From contig KK211222.1 in assembly GCA_000621185.1 (NCBI GenBank), forward strand, positions 1 to 64,000: 64,000 nucleotides of DNA, given 5' to 3'. Under the pieces are notes generated by a model. The model was not told the origin of the DNA and did no database searches. It worked only from the letters and a program-made list of their open reading frames with translations. Source of the stretch: Franconibacter pulveris DSM 19144 (GTDB lineage: Bacteria > Pseudomonadota > Gammaproteobacteria > Enterobacterales > Enterobacteriaceae). The position numbers and the translations under genes are program-made. Below, one piece after another: positions 30,588 through 41,548 of the stretch. Each line of letters starts with the position of its first letter. Positions within the stretch are counted from its first letter, which is position 1.

Positions 30588-32063
30588 ATGGCGGTAACGC
30601 AAACAGCCCAGGCCTGTGACCTGGTCATTTTCGGCGCGAAAGGCGACCTCGCACGCCGAAAACTGCTGCCCTCCCTGTACCAGCTGGAAAAAGCCGGGCA
30701 AATCCATCCCGAAACCCGCATTCTCGGCGTCGGCCGCGCCGACTGGGATAAAGAAGCCTATACCAACGTCGTACGCGAAGCGCTCGAGACCTTCATGAAA
30801 GAGAAAATCGATGAAGGCCTGTGGGACAAGCTGAGCGGTCGTCTCGATTTCTGCAATCTGGATGTGAACGACACCGGCGCGTTCGCTCGCCTCGGTAAAA
30901 TGCTCGACCAGAAAAACCGCGTCACCATTAACTATTTCGCCATGCCGCCAAGCACCTTCGGCGCTATCTGCAAGGGTCTTGGCGAAGCGAAGCTCAACGC
31001 CAAGCCCGCGCGCGTGGTGATGGAGAAGCCGCTCGGTACCTCACTCGATACCTCCCGTGAAATCAACGACCAGGTGGGCGAGTACTTTGAAGAATGCCAG
31101 GTTTACCGTATCGACCACTATCTTGGCAAAGAGACCGTGCTGAACCTGCTGGCGCTGCGCTTTGCCAACTCGCTGTTCGTCAATAACTGGGATAACCGCA
31201 CCATCGACCACGTGGAGATAACCGTGGCGGAAGAGGTGGGCATTGAAGGCCGCTGGGGTTACTTCGACCAGGCGGGCCAGATGCGCGATATGATCCAAAA
31301 CCACCTGCTGCAAATTCTCTGCATGATAGCCATGTCGCCGCCGTCGGACCTCACCGCCGACAGCATTCGCGACGAAAAAGTGAAAGTGCTGCGCTCCCTG
31401 CGCCGTATCGACCGCTCCAACGTGCGCGAGAAAACCGTGCGCGGCCAATACACCGCTGGTTTTGCCCAGGGCAAAAAAGTGCCAGGCTACCTGGAAGAAG
31501 AGGGGGCCAACAAAACCAGCAACACGGAAACCTTCGTGGCTATCCGGGTGGATATCGATAACTGGCGTTGGGCGGGCGTGCCGTTCTATCTGCGTACCGG
31601 TAAGCGTTTGCCGACCAAGTGTTCTGAGGTCGTCGTTTATTTCAAAACCCCGGAACTTAATTTGTTCAAAGATTCCTGGCAGGATCTGCCGCAGAACAAG
31701 CTCACCATTCGTCTGCAGCCGGATGAAGGGGTGGATATCCAGGTGCTGAACAAAGTGCCGGGCCTTGATCACAAGCACAACCTGCAAACCACCAAGCTTG
31801 ATCTGAGCTATTCGGAAACCTTCAACCAGACGCACCTGGCCGACGCTTACGAGCGCCTGCTGCTGGAAACCATGCGCGGCATTCAGGCGCTGTTTGTGCG
31901 CCGTGATGAAGTGGAAGAGGCGTGGAAGTGGGTCGACTCCATCACTGAAGCCTGGGCTGCGGATAACGATGCGCCGAAGCCTTACCAGGCTGGCACCTGG
32001 GGGCCGGTGGCTTCTGTTGCGATGATCACCCGCGACGGCCGCTCCTGGAACGAGTTCGAATAA
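30588..32063 (+). CDS. zwf: Glucose-6-phosphate 1-dehydrogenase
   Basis: First enzyme of the oxidative pentose phosphate pathway, giving 6-phosphogluconolactone and NADPH. The 491-residue protein has the nucleotide motif [14 protein letters not shown] near the N-terminus, the active-site block [11 protein letters not shown] with the catalytic His-Lys region (about residues 178-188) and [24 protein letters not shown] precedes the ATG. It supplies 6-phosphogluconate to the edd-eda genes behind it. Confidence 0.98.
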   Translation: MAVTQTAQACDLVIFGAKGDLARRKLLPSLYQLEKAGQIHPETRILGVGRADWDKEAYTNVVREALETFMKEKIDEGLWDKLSGRLDFCNLDVNDTGAFARLGKMLDQKNRVTINYFAMPPSTFGAICKGLGEAKLNAKPARVVMEKPLGTSLDTSREINDQVGEYFEECQVYRIDHYLGKETVLNLLALRFANSLFVNNWDNRTIDHVEITVAEEVGIEGRWGYFDQAGQMRDMIQNHLLQILCMIAMSPPSDLTADSIRDEKVKVLRSLRRIDRSNVREKTVRGQYTAGFAQGKKVPGYLEEEGANKTSNTETFVAIRVDIDNWRWAGVPFYLRTGKRLPTKCSEVVVYFKTPELNLFKDSWQDLPQNKLTIRLQPDEGVDIQVLNKVPGLDHKHNLQTTKLDLSYSETFNQTHLADAYERLLLETMRGIQALFVRRDEVEEAWKWVDSITEAWAADNDAPKPYQAGTWGPVASVAMITRDGRSWNEFE

Positions 32064-32087
32064 CGCTGAGCGCGCCGCCTGTTGCCA

Positions 32088-32103
32088 ACTTTACCGGTAA
32101 CAT
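32088..32103. promoter_or_regulatory. GntR operator upstream of edd
   Basis: ACTTTACCGGTAACAT matches the GntR palindrome ATGTTACCGGTAACAT at 14 of 16 bases. It lies between the zwf stop and edd, as expected for gluconate-controlled edd-eda. Confidence 0.7.
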
Positions 32104-32140
32104 GATCTGGCGCAGCAGAGTGTGAAATTTTCTTTGATAA

Positions 32141-32173
32141 AGCCCTGCCTGGATTCACCGGCAGGGCTTTTTT
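32141..32173 (+). terminator. Terminator between zwf and edd
   Basis: AGCCCTGCC (32141-32149) pairs with GGCAGGGCT (32160-32168) and is followed by T residues. It lies behind the GntR operator, so it may end zwf, or form part of the edd leader if edd transcription begins upstream of it. Confidence 0.8.
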
Positions 32174-32288
32174 CATTACACTGGCTGAAGCGATTTTGCC
32201 CCTGTGGTCGCTTGCCTGTTGCCTTAGTTGTGCGTTGTATTACCTGAAGTGGCATCACGCCAGCGACAGCGAACCAAGAGGAAATTTT

Positions 32289-34100
32289 ATGCACCCAGTA
32301 ATGTTACGCGTAACAAAGCGCATTGCCGAGCGCTCGCGCGCCAGCCGTGAAGCCTACCTTGCAAGAATCAACGACGCTGCCAGCACGACGGTACACCGCT
32401 CCCAACTGGCCTGCGGCAACCTGGCGCATGGTTTTGCGGCCTGCCAGCCGGAAGATAAAGCCGCGTTAAAAAGCATGCTGCGTAACAATATCGCCATCAT
32501 CACGTCCTACAACGACATGCTCTCAGCGCACCAGCCATATGAGAGTTATCCGGCGCAGATCCGCAAGGCGCTGCACGCCGTTGGCGCGGTGGGGCAGGTG
32601 GCGGGCGGCGTGCCGGCGATGTGCGATGGCGTAACCCAGGGTCAGGACGGCATGGAGCTTTCGCTCTTAAGCCGCGAAGTCATCGCCATGTCCGCCGCCG
32701 TCGGGCTTTCCCATAACATGTTCGATGGGGCGCTCTATCTTGGCGTGTGCGACAAAATCGTGCCGGGGCTGGTGATGGCGGCGTTATCGTTTGGCCATCT
32801 CCCGGCGGTGTTTGTTCCCTCAGGCCCGATGGCGAGCGGCCTGCCCAACAAAGAAAAGGTACGCATTCGCCAGCTTTACGCCGAAGGCAAAGTTGACCGT
32901 ATGGCGCTGCTTGAATCGGAAGCGGCTTCTTACCATGCGCCGGGAACCTGCACTTTTTACGGCACCGCCAACACTAACCAGATGGTGGTGGAGTTCATGG
33001 GCATGCAGTTGCCCGGCTCTTCTTTCGTTCATCCTGACGCGCCGCTGCGTGAAGCGCTGACCGCCGCCGCTGCCCGTCAGGTGACGCGCCTGACCACCAA
33101 CGGCAACGAAGGGCTGCCGCTCGGCAAAATGATTGATGAAAAAGTGGTGGTGAACGGCATCGTCGCGCTGCTGGCGACTGGCGGCTCCACTAACCACACC
33201 ATGCACCTGGTGGCGATGGCGCGCGCGGCGGGCATTATTATCAACTGGGACGATTTTTCTGAGCTTTCCGAGGTGGTGCCGCTGCTGGCGCGCCTCTACC
33301 CGAACGGCCCGGCGGACATCAACCACTTCCAGGCGGCGGGCGGCGTCCCGGTGCTGATGCGCGAGCTGCTAAAAGGCGGCCTGCTGCATGAAGATGTGCA
33401 TACCGTGGCGGGGTTCGGCCTGAGCCGCTATACGCGTGAGCCATGGCTTAACAACGGCGAACTGGACTGGCGCGACGGCGCAAGTGCGAGCCTCGACAGC
33501 GATATTATCGCCCCCATTGAAAAGCCTTTCTCTCACCATGGCGGCACCAAAGTGCTGAGCGGCAACCTCGGACGCGCGGTGATGAAAACGTCCGCCGTTC
33601 CGCAGGAAAACCAGGTTGTTGAAGCACCGGCCGTGGTGTTCGAAAGCCAGCATGATGTGGTGCCTGCGTTTGAAGCGGGCCTGCTGGATCGCGACTGCGT
33701 GGTGGTCGTGCGGCATCAGGGGCCGAAAGCCAACGGCATGCCAGAATTACATAAACTTATGCCGCCACTTGGTGTATTATTGGACCGCCGTTTCAAAATC
33801 GCACTGGTCACGGATGGTCGCCTCTCCGGCGCTTCCGGCAAGGTTCCTTCCGCCATCCACGTTACGCCTGAAGCCTGGGATGGCGGGCTGCTGGCGAAAG
33901 TGCGCGACGGCGATCTGATCCGCGTAAACGGACAAACCGGCGAACTGCAACTGCTGGTGGACGATGAAGAGCTGGCGCGTCGCGAAGCTTACCATCCCGA
34001 TCTCAGCGCCCAGCGCGTGGGAACGGGGCGTGAGCTGTTTGGCGCGCTGCGTGAAAAACTGTCCGGCGCGGAGCAGGGGGCAACCTGCATCGCTTTTTAA
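32289..34100 (+). CDS. edd: Phosphogluconate dehydratase
   Basis: Entner-Doudoroff enzyme that dehydrates 6-phosphogluconate to 2-keto-3-deoxy-6-phosphogluconate with an iron-sulfur cluster. The 603-residue IlvD/Edd-family protein has the cluster cysteines in [16 protein letters not shown] and [14 protein letters not shown], and the C-terminal [19 protein letters not shown]. The start at 32289 follows AAGAGGAAA and matches the family start. It forms an operon with eda 62 bases downstream. Confidence 0.98.
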   Translation: MHPVMLRVTKRIAERSRASREAYLARINDAASTTVHRSQLACGNLAHGFAACQPEDKAALKSMLRNNIAIITSYNDMLSAHQPYESYPAQIRKALHAVGAVGQVAGGVPAMCDGVTQGQDGMELSLLSREVIAMSAAVGLSHNMFDGALYLGVCDKIVPGLVMAALSFGHLPAVFVPSGPMASGLPNKEKVRIRQLYAEGKVDRMALLESEAASYHAPGTCTFYGTANTNQMVVEFMGMQLPGSSFVHPDAPLREALTAAAARQVTRLTTNGNEGLPLGKMIDEKVVVNGIVALLATGGSTNHTMHLVAMARAAGIIINWDDFSELSEVVPLLARLYPNGPADINHFQAAGGVPVLMRELLKGGLLHEDVHTVAGFGLSRYTREPWLNNGELDWRDGASASLDSDIIAPIEKPFSHHGGTKVLSGNLGRAVMKTSAVPQENQVVEAPAVVFESQHDVVPAFEAGLLDRDCVVVVRHQGPKANGMPELHKLMPPLGVLLDRRFKIALVTDGRLSGASGKVPSAIHVTPEAWDGGLLAKVRDGDLIRVNGQTGELQLLVDDEELARREAYHPDLSAQRVGTGRELFGALREKLSGAEQGATCIAF

Positions 34101-34162
34101 CACCGGGTGCGCGGCAGACCGCACCACACCGAATTTAATTAAATGGCGTGAGAGATCCACTG

Positions 34163-34801
34163 ATGAAAAACTGGAAGACAAGTGCTGAACAGATCCTGAA
34201 GTCCGGTCCGGTTGTGCCGGTAATTGTGATCAACAAGCTGGAACATGCTGTGCCGATGGCGAAAGCGTTGGTTGCAGGCGGCGTACGTGTGCTGGAAGTC
34301 ACCCTGCGCACCGAATGTGCGCTGGAAGCTATCCGCGTTATCGCTAAAGAAGTGCCGGAAGCAATCATCGGCGCAGGCACCGTGCTGAACGCAGAGCAGC
34401 TTAACGCGGTAACTGAAGCGGGTGCGCAGTTCGTCATCAGCCCCGGCCTTACCGAGCCGCTGCTGAAAGCCGCCACCGAAGGCACTATTCCACTGATCCC
34501 GGGTATCAGCACCGTTTCTGAGTTAATGCTGGGCATGGACTACGGTCTGAAAGAGTTCAAATTCTTCCCGGCGGAAGCCAATGGCGGCACCAAAGCGCTG
34601 CAGGCTATCGCAGGCCCGTTCTCTCAGGTGCGTTTCTGCCCGACCGGCGGCATCTCCCCGGCTAACTACCGCGACTACCTGGCGCTGAAAAGCGTACTGT
34701 GCATCGGCGGCTCCTGGCTGGTGCCAGCCGACGCGATGGAAGCGGGCGACTGGGATCGCATTACTAAACTGGCTCGCGAAGCGGTTGAAGGCGCCAACTA
34801 A
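34163..34801 (+). CDS. eda: KHG/KDPG aldolase
   Basis: Class I aldolase, 212 residues, splitting KDPG into pyruvate and glyceraldehyde-3-phosphate, and acting also on 2-keto-4-hydroxyglutarate. Seen are the Glu in [15 protein letters not shown], the Schiff-base lysine in [12 protein letters not shown] (about residue 133) and the phosphate-binding [16 protein letters not shown]. The start at 34163 ([10 protein letters not shown]) fits the family. It ends the edd-eda operon before a terminator. Confidence 0.98.
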   Translation: MKNWKTSAEQILKSGPVVPVIVINKLEHAVPMAKALVAGGVRVLEVTLRTECALEAIRVIAKEVPEAIIGAGTVLNAEQLNAVTEAGAQFVISPGLTEPLLKAATEGTIPLIPGISTVSELMLGMDYGLKEFKFFPAEANGGTKALQAIAGPFSQVRFCPTGGISPANYRDYLALKSVLCIGGSWLVPADAMEAGDWDRITKLAREAVEGAN

Positions 34802-34825
34802 CCCTTTGCCCGGCAGTAAGAAAAA

Positions 34826-34850
34826 AGCCCCGTCGTGCGGGGCTTTTTTT
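34826..34850. terminator. Terminator between eda and purT
   Basis: AGCCCCG pairs with CGGGGCT (34826-34832 and 34838-34844), flanked by A and T runs on both sides, so it can serve both convergent genes. It overlaps the purT stop codon. Confidence 0.85.
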
Positions 34851-36027
34851 ATGCCTTGACGTGGATGGCGGCGGCGGCCGCTTTAGCGCGAGTAATGGCG
34901 TCGTCAACCGTTTCGCCAGTGGCTAACGCGACGCCCAGGCGGCGCGTGCCGTTAATTTCCGGCTTGCCGAACAGGCGCAGCTGCAGCCCGGCGCCCAGTG
35001 CGGTGTCAACATTGTCATACTGCACATTTTCACTCACCAGTTCAGGCAGGATAACCGCCGAGGCGCTCGGGCCATACTGGCGAATGCCGCCGACCGGCAA
35101 ACCGAGGAAGGCGCGTACGTGCAGCGCAAATTCCGATAAATCCTGCGAAATCAGCGTTACCATGCCGGTATCATGCGGGCGAGGGGAGACTTCGCTGAAA
35201 ACGACGTCGTCGCCGCAAACAAACAGCTCCACGCCGAACAGGCCATGGCCGCCCAGCGCCAGCACCACGTCACGCGCTATTTCCTGCGCGCGCGCCAGCG
35301 CGGCTTCGCTCATCTGCTGCGGCTGCCAGGACTCGCGGTAGTCGCCCTCTTCCTGACGATGGCCTACCGGCGAGCAGAAATGCACGCCGTCGACCGCGCT
35401 CACGGTCAGTAGCGTAATTTCGAAGTCAAATTCCACAACGCCTTCAACAATCACCCGTCCCGCGCCTGCGCGGCCGCCCTGCTGGGCATACTGCCAGGCT
35501 TTTTCAAGCTGCTCCGGCCCGCGAATAAAGCTCTGGCCTTTGCCGGATGAGCTCATCACCGGTTTAACGATGCAGGGAAAACCGATTTCTTCAACGGCGG
35601 CCTGAAAAGCGGCTTCGCTGTCGGCGAAACGGTAGCTGGAAGTAGGAAGCTTAAGCTCTTCGGCGGCGAGACGACGGATGCCTTCGCGGTTCATGGTCAG
35701 TTTCGTGGCGCGCGCGCAGGGCACCACGCGCTGACCCTGCTGTTCAAGCTCGATCAGCATATCCGTCGCGATGGCTTCGATCTCCGGCACGATATAGTCC
35801 GGCATCTCTTTCGCCACCAGCGCTTTGAGCGCCGCCGCGTCCAGCATATTGATGACATGGCTGCGGTGCGCAACATGCATGGCTGGCGCATCGGCGTAGC
35901 GGTCTACCGCAATCACCTCAATCCCAAGCCGCTGGCATTCAATAGCCACTTCTTTGCCCAGTTCGCCCGCCCCAAGCAGCATGACGCGCGTCGCTGCCGG
36001 ACGCAGCGCGGTTCCTAATAGAGCCAT
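34849..36027 (-). CDS. purT: Formate-dependent phosphoribosylglycinamide formyltransferase PurT
   Basis: Purine synthesis enzyme of the ATP-grasp family, 392 residues, making formyl-GAR from formate, ATP and GAR. Family parts are [20 protein letters not shown], the ATP-grasp loop [16 protein letters not shown], the metal-binding [24 protein letters not shown] and [14 protein letters not shown]. The start at 36027 is the family start; an earlier in-frame ATG exists. A PurR box lies about 40 bases upstream. Confidence 0.97.
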   Translation of the reverse strand: MALLGTALRPAATRVMLLGAGELGKEVAIECQRLGIEVIAVDRYADAPAMHVAHRSHVINMLDAAALKALVAKEMPDYIVPEIEAIATDMLIELEQQGQRVVPCARATKLTMNREGIRRLAAEELKLPTSSYRFADSEAAFQAAVEEIGFPCIVKPVMSSSGKGQSFIRGPEQLEKAWQYAQQGGRAGAGRVIVEGVVEFDFEITLLTVSAVDGVHFCSPVGHRQEEGDYRESWQPQQMSEAALARAQEIARDVVLALGGHGLFGVELFVCGDDVVFSEVSPRPHDTGMVTLISQDLSEFALHVRAFLGLPVGGIRQYGPSASAVILPELVSENVQYDNVDTALGAGLQLRLFGKPEINGTRRLGVALATGETVDDAITRAKAAAAAIHVKA

Positions 36028-36067
36028 AGTAGTTTTCTCGCTATGCAGGAAATTGGCCGGAGTATAA

Positions 36068-36083
36068 ACGAAAACGATTGCGC
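36068..36083 (-). promoter_or_regulatory. PurR operator of purT
   Basis: On the minus strand GCGCAATCGTTTTCGT matches the PurR consensus ACGCAAACGTTTTCGT at 14 of 16 positions, just upstream of purT. Confidence 0.75.
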
Positions 36084-36126
36084 TTGCAGTAACAGGCATT
36101 TGCATGCCGCAGATGAATGCGTTATA

Positions 36127-36142
36127 CTGTATAAATACACAG
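36127..36142 (+). promoter_or_regulatory. LexA (SOS) box of yebG
   Basis: CTGTATAAATACACAG is a perfect CTGT-N8-ACAG LexA site 17 bases before the yebG start. yebG is a known SOS gene in E. coli. Confidence 0.92.
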
Positions 36143-36158
36143 TAATGAGGGTTCAGAA

Positions 36159-36482
36159 ATGGCGGTAGAAATTAAATACGTCGTAATCCGTGAGGGTGTG
36201 GAAAAAATGTCATTTGCCAGTAAAAAGGAAGCGGATGCCTGGGACAAAATGCTCGATCTCGCCGAGGCACTGGAAGGCTGGCTGCAGCATGCGCCGATAA
36301 CCCTGGAAGAGGGGCAGACCGAGCAGCTCGCGCTGTGGATGGCGGAAAACAAAGACAGCCTGGGCGCTATCGTGCGTACCGGTCGTCTGCCGCAGGAAAA
36401 TGGTGAGTCAGCGCCGGCTGAAAGCGATGAAAACGGCGCGGTGGCATTAAGCGCGGCGCGTAAGCGCACCAAAGCCGCCTGA
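36159..36482 (+). CDS. yebG: DNA damage-inducible protein YebG
   Basis: Small protein of 107 residues (E. coli 96) of unknown molecular function, induced in the SOS response. The conserved [19 protein letters not shown] start and the [20 protein letters not shown] core identify it; the C-terminal tail is variable and rich in Ala, Glu and Lys. A perfect LexA box precedes it and GGGT/AGG-type ribosome site is weak. Confidence 0.95.
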   Translation: MAVEIKYVVIREGVEKMSFASKKEADAWDKMLDLAEALEGWLQHAPITLEEGQTEQLALWMAENKDSLGAIVRTGRLPQENGESAPAESDENGAVALSAARKRTKAA

Positions 36483-36720
36483 TATCCGCATGAGGCGTAG
36501 CGCGCTACGGCGCGCTGGCCTGATGGGGCATTCTCTGCTTTTACCTCTCTTATCTTCGCTCTCTGTCTTATCCGCTCTCCGCTCTCCGCTCTCCTGTCGC
36601 CCTGCGCTTTTCTGGCGCCACCCTGTAATTAATAAGGCTATTTCTCAAAGCCGCCTTCAAACCCTTGCGCTCCGTTGGTTTTATACCAGGCTTTCTCTGT
36701 ACCAACAGTGGAGGGTAACA

Positions 36721-37068
36721 ATGATGAAAAAGAGGAATCTTTTAGCCTGTGCTTTGCTTCTTGGCAGCGCCTGCGCCGCCCATGCCGATGACCCGCGCGA
36801 GGTGTCGTTCCCTAAATGCGAGGGGGCGAATGCGCAAACCCTCGCCGCCAGCGTGAAGCGCGATTACCTGCAAAACCGCATCGTGCGCTGGGCGGATGAT
36901 CAGAAGACGCTGGGCCAGGCGGACCCGGTGGCCTGGATTAACAGCAAGGAGATAACCGGCAAGGATGACAAGTGGAGAGTGCCGCTGACGGTACGCGGTA
37001 AAAACAGAGATATTCACTATACCGTTACCGTCGACTGCAAAGCGGGCAAAGCCCACTACCAGCTTTAA
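36721..37068 (+). CDS. yebF: Secreted protein YebF (colicin M immunity-like fold)
   Basis: Protein of 115 residues with a signal peptide ending HADD near residue 25. In E. coli YebF is exported to the medium through outer-membrane porins. The conserved core [41 protein letters not shown] and two cysteines (PKCEG and VDCKAG) identify it. Two ATGs lie in tandem at 36721 and 36724; GGAGG at 36710-36714 gives acceptable spacing for either. Confidence 0.93.
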   Translation: MMKKRNLLACALLLGSACAAHADDPREVSFPKCEGANAQTLAASVKRDYLQNRIVRWADDQKTLGQADPVAWINSKEITGKDDKWRVPLTVRGKNRDIHYTVTVDCKAGKAHYQL

Positions 37069-37186
37069 TTGCGCGGCAGGGGCAGCCGCTCCTGCCCGAT
37101 TATTTTCCCTCTCTTTGCCCTTCCAGACATTTCTTGACGCCTGCTCGCTTACGCTTTCGGGATACCCCCAACAGCAGAGGACAGTT

Positions 37187-37852
37187 ATGACCAACTGGAT
37201 GAACCAACTTCAGTCAATGCTTGGCGCTATCAGCAGCGGCAATAAAACCCAGAGCGGCGAAAGCGGCCTTGGCAAACTGCTCACTCCCGGCGCGCTGGGC
37301 GGCCTGGCGGGGCTGCTGGTGGCAAGCAAGTCTTCCCGCAAGCTGCTTTCGAAATACGGCACCGGCGCGCTGATGGTGGGCGGCGGCGCGGTGGCGGGCA
37401 CGGTGCTGTGGAACAAGTACAAAGACAAAATCCGCGCAGCGCATCAGGACGAGCCCGATTACGGCAAACCTGTCGCCTCGCTCGACCGGCGGGCGGAACG
37501 ACTGATTACGGCGCTGGTGTTCGCCGCCAAAAGCGACGGGCATATTGATGACCAGGAGCGGGCCGCCATTGAACGGCAGCTTCGCGAAGCAGGCGTTGAA
37601 AGCGAGGGCAGGGCAGTGGTGCAGCAGGCTATCGATCAGCCGCTTGATCCGGCGCGTCTGGCGCAGGATATTCGTGATGAAGAGGAAGCTCTGGAAATCT
37701 GGTACCTGAGCTGCGCGGTAATCGATGTCGATCACTTCATGGAGCGCAGCTATCTCAATGCTTTAGGTGACGCCCTGAAAATCCCGCAGGAGGTGCGTGA
37801 AGAGATAGAAAACGACATCCGCGAGCAGAAAAAAGCGCTGCCGCCATCGTAA
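37187..37852 (+). CDS. yebE: Inner membrane protein YebE (DUF533)
   Basis: Protein of 221 residues with a glycine-rich hydrophobic region ([21 protein letters not shown] and [19 protein letters not shown], about 28-75) and a C-terminal soluble TerB-like DUF533 domain ([20 protein letters not shown]). Function is unknown; in E. coli it responds to envelope stress. The start at 37187 with AGAGGA upstream fits the family start (M-x-NWxNQLQS). Confidence 0.92.
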   Translation: MTNWMNQLQSMLGAISSGNKTQSGESGLGKLLTPGALGGLAGLLVASKSSRKLLSKYGTGALMVGGGAVAGTVLWNKYKDKIRAAHQDEPDYGKPVASLDRRAERLITALVFAAKSDGHIDDQERAAIERQLREAGVESEGRAVVQQAIDQPLDPARLAQDIRDEEEALEIWYLSCAVIDVDHFMERSYLNALGDALKIPQEVREEIENDIREQKKALPPS

Positions 37853-37938
37853 AGAAGTCTTAATCTTAGGCATGTTTCGCTTGCAACACGCTGGGGTTTT
37901 GCCACGCTTACAGTGTGTTAACCGAAAAGAACAACGAC

Positions 37939-39996
37939 ATGCCACCTCAAGCTAAAAAAATACCACACGCCATAACGCAGCATGGCGATACGCGAATCGA
38001 TAACTATTACTGGCTGCGTGACGACACCCGAGCCGACCCTGACGTGCTGGATTATCTGCACGCAGAGAACGATTACGGGCGCAGCGTAATGGTGACGCAG
38101 GAGGCGCTGCAGGAGCGGTTGCTCGGTGAAATGGTCAACCGCATCCCGCAGCGCGACGTTTCAGCGCCCTACGTCAAAAATGGTTATCGCTACCGTCAGG
38201 TGTACGAAACAGGCTGCGAATACGCCATCCACCAGCGTCAGTCCGTGCTGCTCTCTGAATGGGATGAGTGGGAGACGCTGCTGGATGGCAATAAGCGCGC
38301 CGCCCACAGCGAGTTCTACACGCTTGGCGGGTTCGACATCACGCCGGACAACACCACCCTGGCGCTGGCGGAAGATTTTCTCTCCCGACGGCAATATGGG
38401 CTGCGATTTCGCAATCTGGAAACGGGTAACTGGTACCCCGAGGTGCTGGAGAACGTGACGCCAAGCTTCGTCTGGGCGAATGACTCCCGCACGCTGTACT
38501 ACGTAAAAAAGCATGCCAAAACGCTGCTGCCCTACCAGGTCTGGCGGCACACGGTAGGAACGCCGGCAAGCGAGGATGAGATGATCTACGAGGAGAAAGA
38601 TGAGACGTTTTATGTCAGCGTCCATAAAACCACCTCGCAACATTTCATTGAAATTTACCTGGCCAGCGCCACCACCACGGAAGTCCTGCTGGTGGACGCC
38701 GAGTTGCCGGATGCGCCGACGCTCTGCTTTCTGCCGCGCCGTAAGGATCACGAATATAGCATCGACCACTTCCAGCACACGTTTTATATTCGCTCAAACC
38801 GCGACGGCAAAAACTTCGGTCTTTACCGCAGCACGCTGCGCAACGAAAAGCGCTGGGAAGTGCTTATTCCGCCGCGCGAGCAGATCATGCTGGAGGGCTT
38901 TACGCTCTTTACCGACTGGTTGGTGGTGGAAGAACGCCAGCGCGGCCTGACCAGCCTGCGGCAAATAAACCGCAAAACGCGGGAAATTACCGGCATCGCT
39001 TTTGACGACCCGGCTTATGTCACCTGGCTTGCTTTCAACCCCGAGCCGCACACGTCGCGGCTGCGCTACGGCTATTCTTCAATGACCACGCCGGATACGC
39101 TCTTTGAGCTGGATATGGACACCGGCGAGCGCAGGGTATTAAAACAGACCGACGTCGCCGGTTTCGACGCCAGCAATTATCGCAGCGAACATATCTGGGT
39201 TACCGCGCGCGACGGCGAGGAAGTGCCCGTTTCGCTGGTTTATCACAAAAAGCATTTCCAGCGCGGGCGTAACCCGCTGCTGGTCTATGGCTACGGTTCC
39301 TACGGCACCAGTATTGACGCCGATTTCAGCGCCAGCCGTTTGAGCCTGCTCGATCGCGGCTTTGTTTACGCTATCGCCCACATCCGCGGCGGCGGCGAAC
39401 TGGGTCAGCGCTGGTATGAAGAAGGTAAGTTCCTCAAGAAGAAAAACACCTTTAATGACTACCTTGATGTCTGCGATGCGCTGCTGGAGCATGGCTATGG
39501 CGACCCGCGCTACCTGTTCGGTATGGGAGGCAGCGCAGGCGGCATGCTGATGGGGGCGGTAATCAACGAAAGGCCGGCGCTGTTTAAAGGCGTTATCGCC
39601 CAGGTGCCTTTCGTCGACGTGGTCACCACCATGCTGGATGAATCTATCCCGCTGACGACCGGTGAGTTTGAAGAGTGGGGGAATCCGAAAGAGGAAACGT
39701 ACTACCACTATATGAAAAGCTACAGCCCCTATGACCAGATTAAAGCGCAAAGCTACCCGCACCTGCTGGTGACTACCGGGCTGCACGACTCCCAGGTGCA
39801 ATACTGGGAGCCGGCGAAATGGGTGGCGAAGCTGCGTGAGCTGAAAACCGACGATAACCTGCTGCTGCTCTGCACCGATATGGATTCCGGCCACGGCGGG
39901 AAGTCGGGACGATTTAAATCCTACGAAGGGGTGGCGATGGAATACGCTTTCCTGGTCGCGCTGGCGCAGGGGACGTTGCCGGGCAAAGCCGGTTAA
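37939..39996 (+). CDS. ptrB: Oligopeptidase B
   Basis: Cytoplasmic serine peptidase of the prolyl oligopeptidase family, 685 residues, cutting short peptides after Arg or Lys. The N-terminal beta-propeller starts [15 protein letters not shown]; the catalytic domain has the nucleophile in [12 protein letters not shown], an acidic region [12 protein letters not shown] and the histidine in [20 protein letters not shown] 24 bases earlier is in frame; ATG 37939 matches the family. It meets exoX tail to tail with a 4-base overlap. Confidence 0.96.
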   Translation: MPPQAKKIPHAITQHGDTRIDNYYWLRDDTRADPDVLDYLHAENDYGRSVMVTQEALQERLLGEMVNRIPQRDVSAPYVKNGYRYRQVYETGCEYAIHQRQSVLLSEWDEWETLLDGNKRAAHSEFYTLGGFDITPDNTTLALAEDFLSRRQYGLRFRNLETGNWYPEVLENVTPSFVWANDSRTLYYVKKHAKTLLPYQVWRHTVGTPASEDEMIYEEKDETFYVSVHKTTSQHFIEIYLASATTTEVLLVDAELPDAPTLCFLPRRKDHEYSIDHFQHTFYIRSNRDGKNFGLYRSTLRNEKRWEVLIPPREQIMLEGFTLFTDWLVVEERQRGLTSLRQINRKTREITGIAFDDPAYVTWLAFNPEPHTSRLRYGYSSMTTPDTLFELDMDTGERRVLKQTDVAGFDASNYRSEHIWVTARDGEEVPVSLVYHKKHFQRGRNPLLVYGYGSYGTSIDADFSASRLSLLDRGFVYAIAHIRGGGELGQRWYEEGKFLKKKNTFNDYLDVCDALLEHGYGDPRYLFGMGGSAGGMLMGAVINERPALFKGVIAQVPFVDVVTTMLDESIPLTTGEFEEWGNPKEETYYHYMKSYSPYDQIKAQSYPHLLVTTGLHDSQVQYWEPAKWVAKLRELKTDDNLLLLCTDMDSGHGGKSGRFKSYEGVAMEYAFLVALAQGTLPGKAG

Positions 39997-40655
39997 TCCT
40001 TTTCAAGATAGTGCCTGAGCGTCATGCGCAGATCGGGGTTCATATCCTTGATGTTATTGAGCATCCAGCGCAGGTAGCCCGGGTCGCGCTCGGCAATGGC
40101 TTCAACTGGCTGACCGCGGTATTTGCCAAAAGGAAGCGAGGCGACCAGCGCGGGGCGACCGGTAATGTTTACCATCTCTTCCGGCGTCCAGCCGCTGACG
40201 TTCATTATCTCCAGCAGCAGCGCGGCGGTGATATAGCAGTCAAACAGCGCGCGGTGATGGTGCAGCCCGGCGGGCGTCTCGACGCTCAGCTTGCGCGATT
40301 TATACAGGCCCATGTTGCTGTAGCTGATGCCAGGCCACAGGCGGCGCGCCAGCTTAACGGTGCAGATCCATTCGCCGGGCATCTCCGGCAATACGCGCCT
40401 GTCAAAGCTGGCGTTATGCGCCACATACCATGGGCTGCCATGATAGCGGGGGATCACCTCTTCAATAACGGGCTTGTCCGCGACCATCGCCTCGGTGATT
40501 TTGTGAATGGCCATCGCCTGATGGCTGATGGGGCGGTCAGGGCAGACCAGGTCGCTCATCGGATTGACGATGCGGCCATCAATAATATCGACCGACGCCA
40601 CTTCCACAACGCCGCCCTGTAAACCGCAGGTTTCGGTATCTATAACGCGCAGCAT
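39993..40655 (-). CDS. exoX: Exodeoxyribonuclease X
   Basis: DEDDh 3'-5' exonuclease of the RNase T/DnaQ superfamily, 220 residues, acting in mismatch repair and DNA repair. Exo I motif VIDTETCG, Exo [10 protein letters not shown] and Exo [13 protein letters not shown] are all intact. The C-terminal part ([27 protein letters not shown]) is a typical extension. Confidence 0.95.
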   Translation of the reverse strand: MLRVIDTETCGLQGGVVEVASVDIIDGRIVNPMSDLVCPDRPISHQAMAIHKITEAMVADKPVIEEVIPRYHGSPWYVAHNASFDRRVLPEMPGEWICTVKLARRLWPGISYSNMGLYKSRKLSVETPAGLHHHRALFDCYITAALLLEIMNVSGWTPEEMVNITGRPALVASLPFGKYRGQPVEAIAERDPGYLRWMLNNIKDMNPDLRMTLRHYLEKD

Positions 40656-40789
40656 GGTCCTCTCCGCCGAAAAAACGTAGCGTAATGTAATGAGAACGCC
40701 CTGCCAACCCTCTGCTTTTCACAGAGCGACAGACAGGACGCTTAAAAATAAGACTCACAGTGTAAGCGCAGGAAAAAGGGCGCGCAGCC

Positions 40790-41020
40790 TTATTTCACTT
40801 TTGGCTCGTAAGGCAGGCGTGAAAGGTTGACCGAGGCGAGGCGATGAGCAATCAGCCGCTCGCGAAACCAGCCGCGCAGATGTTCAGGCTGCTCGCGCTC
40901 CACCGCTTCGGCGATAACCGGCATGTTATAGCGCTCTTTAAAGGCGACGCCTGCCGCCGCAAGGTCGACGTTCACTTTATCCATCTCTTCCTGGGGAAGC
41001 CTGGCAAGATTGTGCTTCAT
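40790..41020 (-). CDS. holE: DNA polymerase III theta subunit
   Basis: Small helical protein of 76 residues that binds and stabilises the epsilon proofreading subunit of DNA polymerase III. The sequence [20 protein letters not shown] followed by [23 protein letters not shown] matches E. coli HolE. The ATG at 41020 has GAGG upstream on the minus strand; the longer open frame is not used. Confidence 0.95.
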   Translation of the reverse strand: MKHNLARLPQEEMDKVNVDLAAAGVAFKERYNMPVIAEAVEREQPEHLRGWFRERLIAHRLASVNLSRLPYEPKVK

Positions 41021-41168
41021 AACGAACTCCTCTCTGAACCGCGTGAAGGTACTGCGAGCCGCAGCAGATGACAAGTGCTTATGTAGCATTGCGTGCCCGC
41101 TTGCTCGACTTGACCAGATGGCAGGGTTATTCTTTGCGCCAGACACATAACTAAAAGGAATGAATCGC

Positions 41169-41543
41169 ATGGCCTTTTCCGTTTCCCGCGCCGCCTGTCT
41201 CAGCACTTTTGTCATTGCGCTGTTTTCCGCGCCCGCCGTTTTCGCTCACGCCCATTTAAAGGCGCAGACGCCTGCGGCTAACTCAACGGTAGAGCGTGCG
41301 CCGCAGTCGCTGAGCCTGCGCTTTTCTGAAGGCGTTGAGCCTGCTTTTAGCGGCGTGAAAATCACCGGCCCGGCGGGTAAAGCGGTGAACACCGGTAAGG
41401 TTGCCCGTGATGCCAACGATGACAAACTGTTGGTTGTGCCGCTAACGCAGACGCTCGCTGCGGGTGATTATCAGGTTGAGTGGCATGTGGTTTCCGTCGA
41501 CAGCCATAAAACCAAAGGCCAGTACCGCTTTACGGTCAAATAA
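41169..41543 (+). CDS. yobA: CopC-domain periplasmic protein YobA
   Basis: Protein of 124 residues with a signal peptide ending FAHAH and a CopC/PcoC beta-sandwich domain; the mature N-terminal histidine in HAHLK and the His of [12 protein letters not shown] are usual copper ligands. ATG 41169 is chosen because AAAAGGA abuts the ATG at 41160. It starts a group with yebZ (CopD-like, 5 bases away) and yebY, a copper uptake or resistance module by family. Confidence 0.92.
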   Translation: MAFSVSRAACLSTFVIALFSAPAVFAHAHLKAQTPAANSTVERAPQSLSLRFSEGVEPAFSGVKITGPAGKAVNTGKVARDANDDKLLVVPLTQTLAAGDYQVEWHVVSVDSHKTKGQYRFTVK

Positions 41544-41548
41544 TTCCC

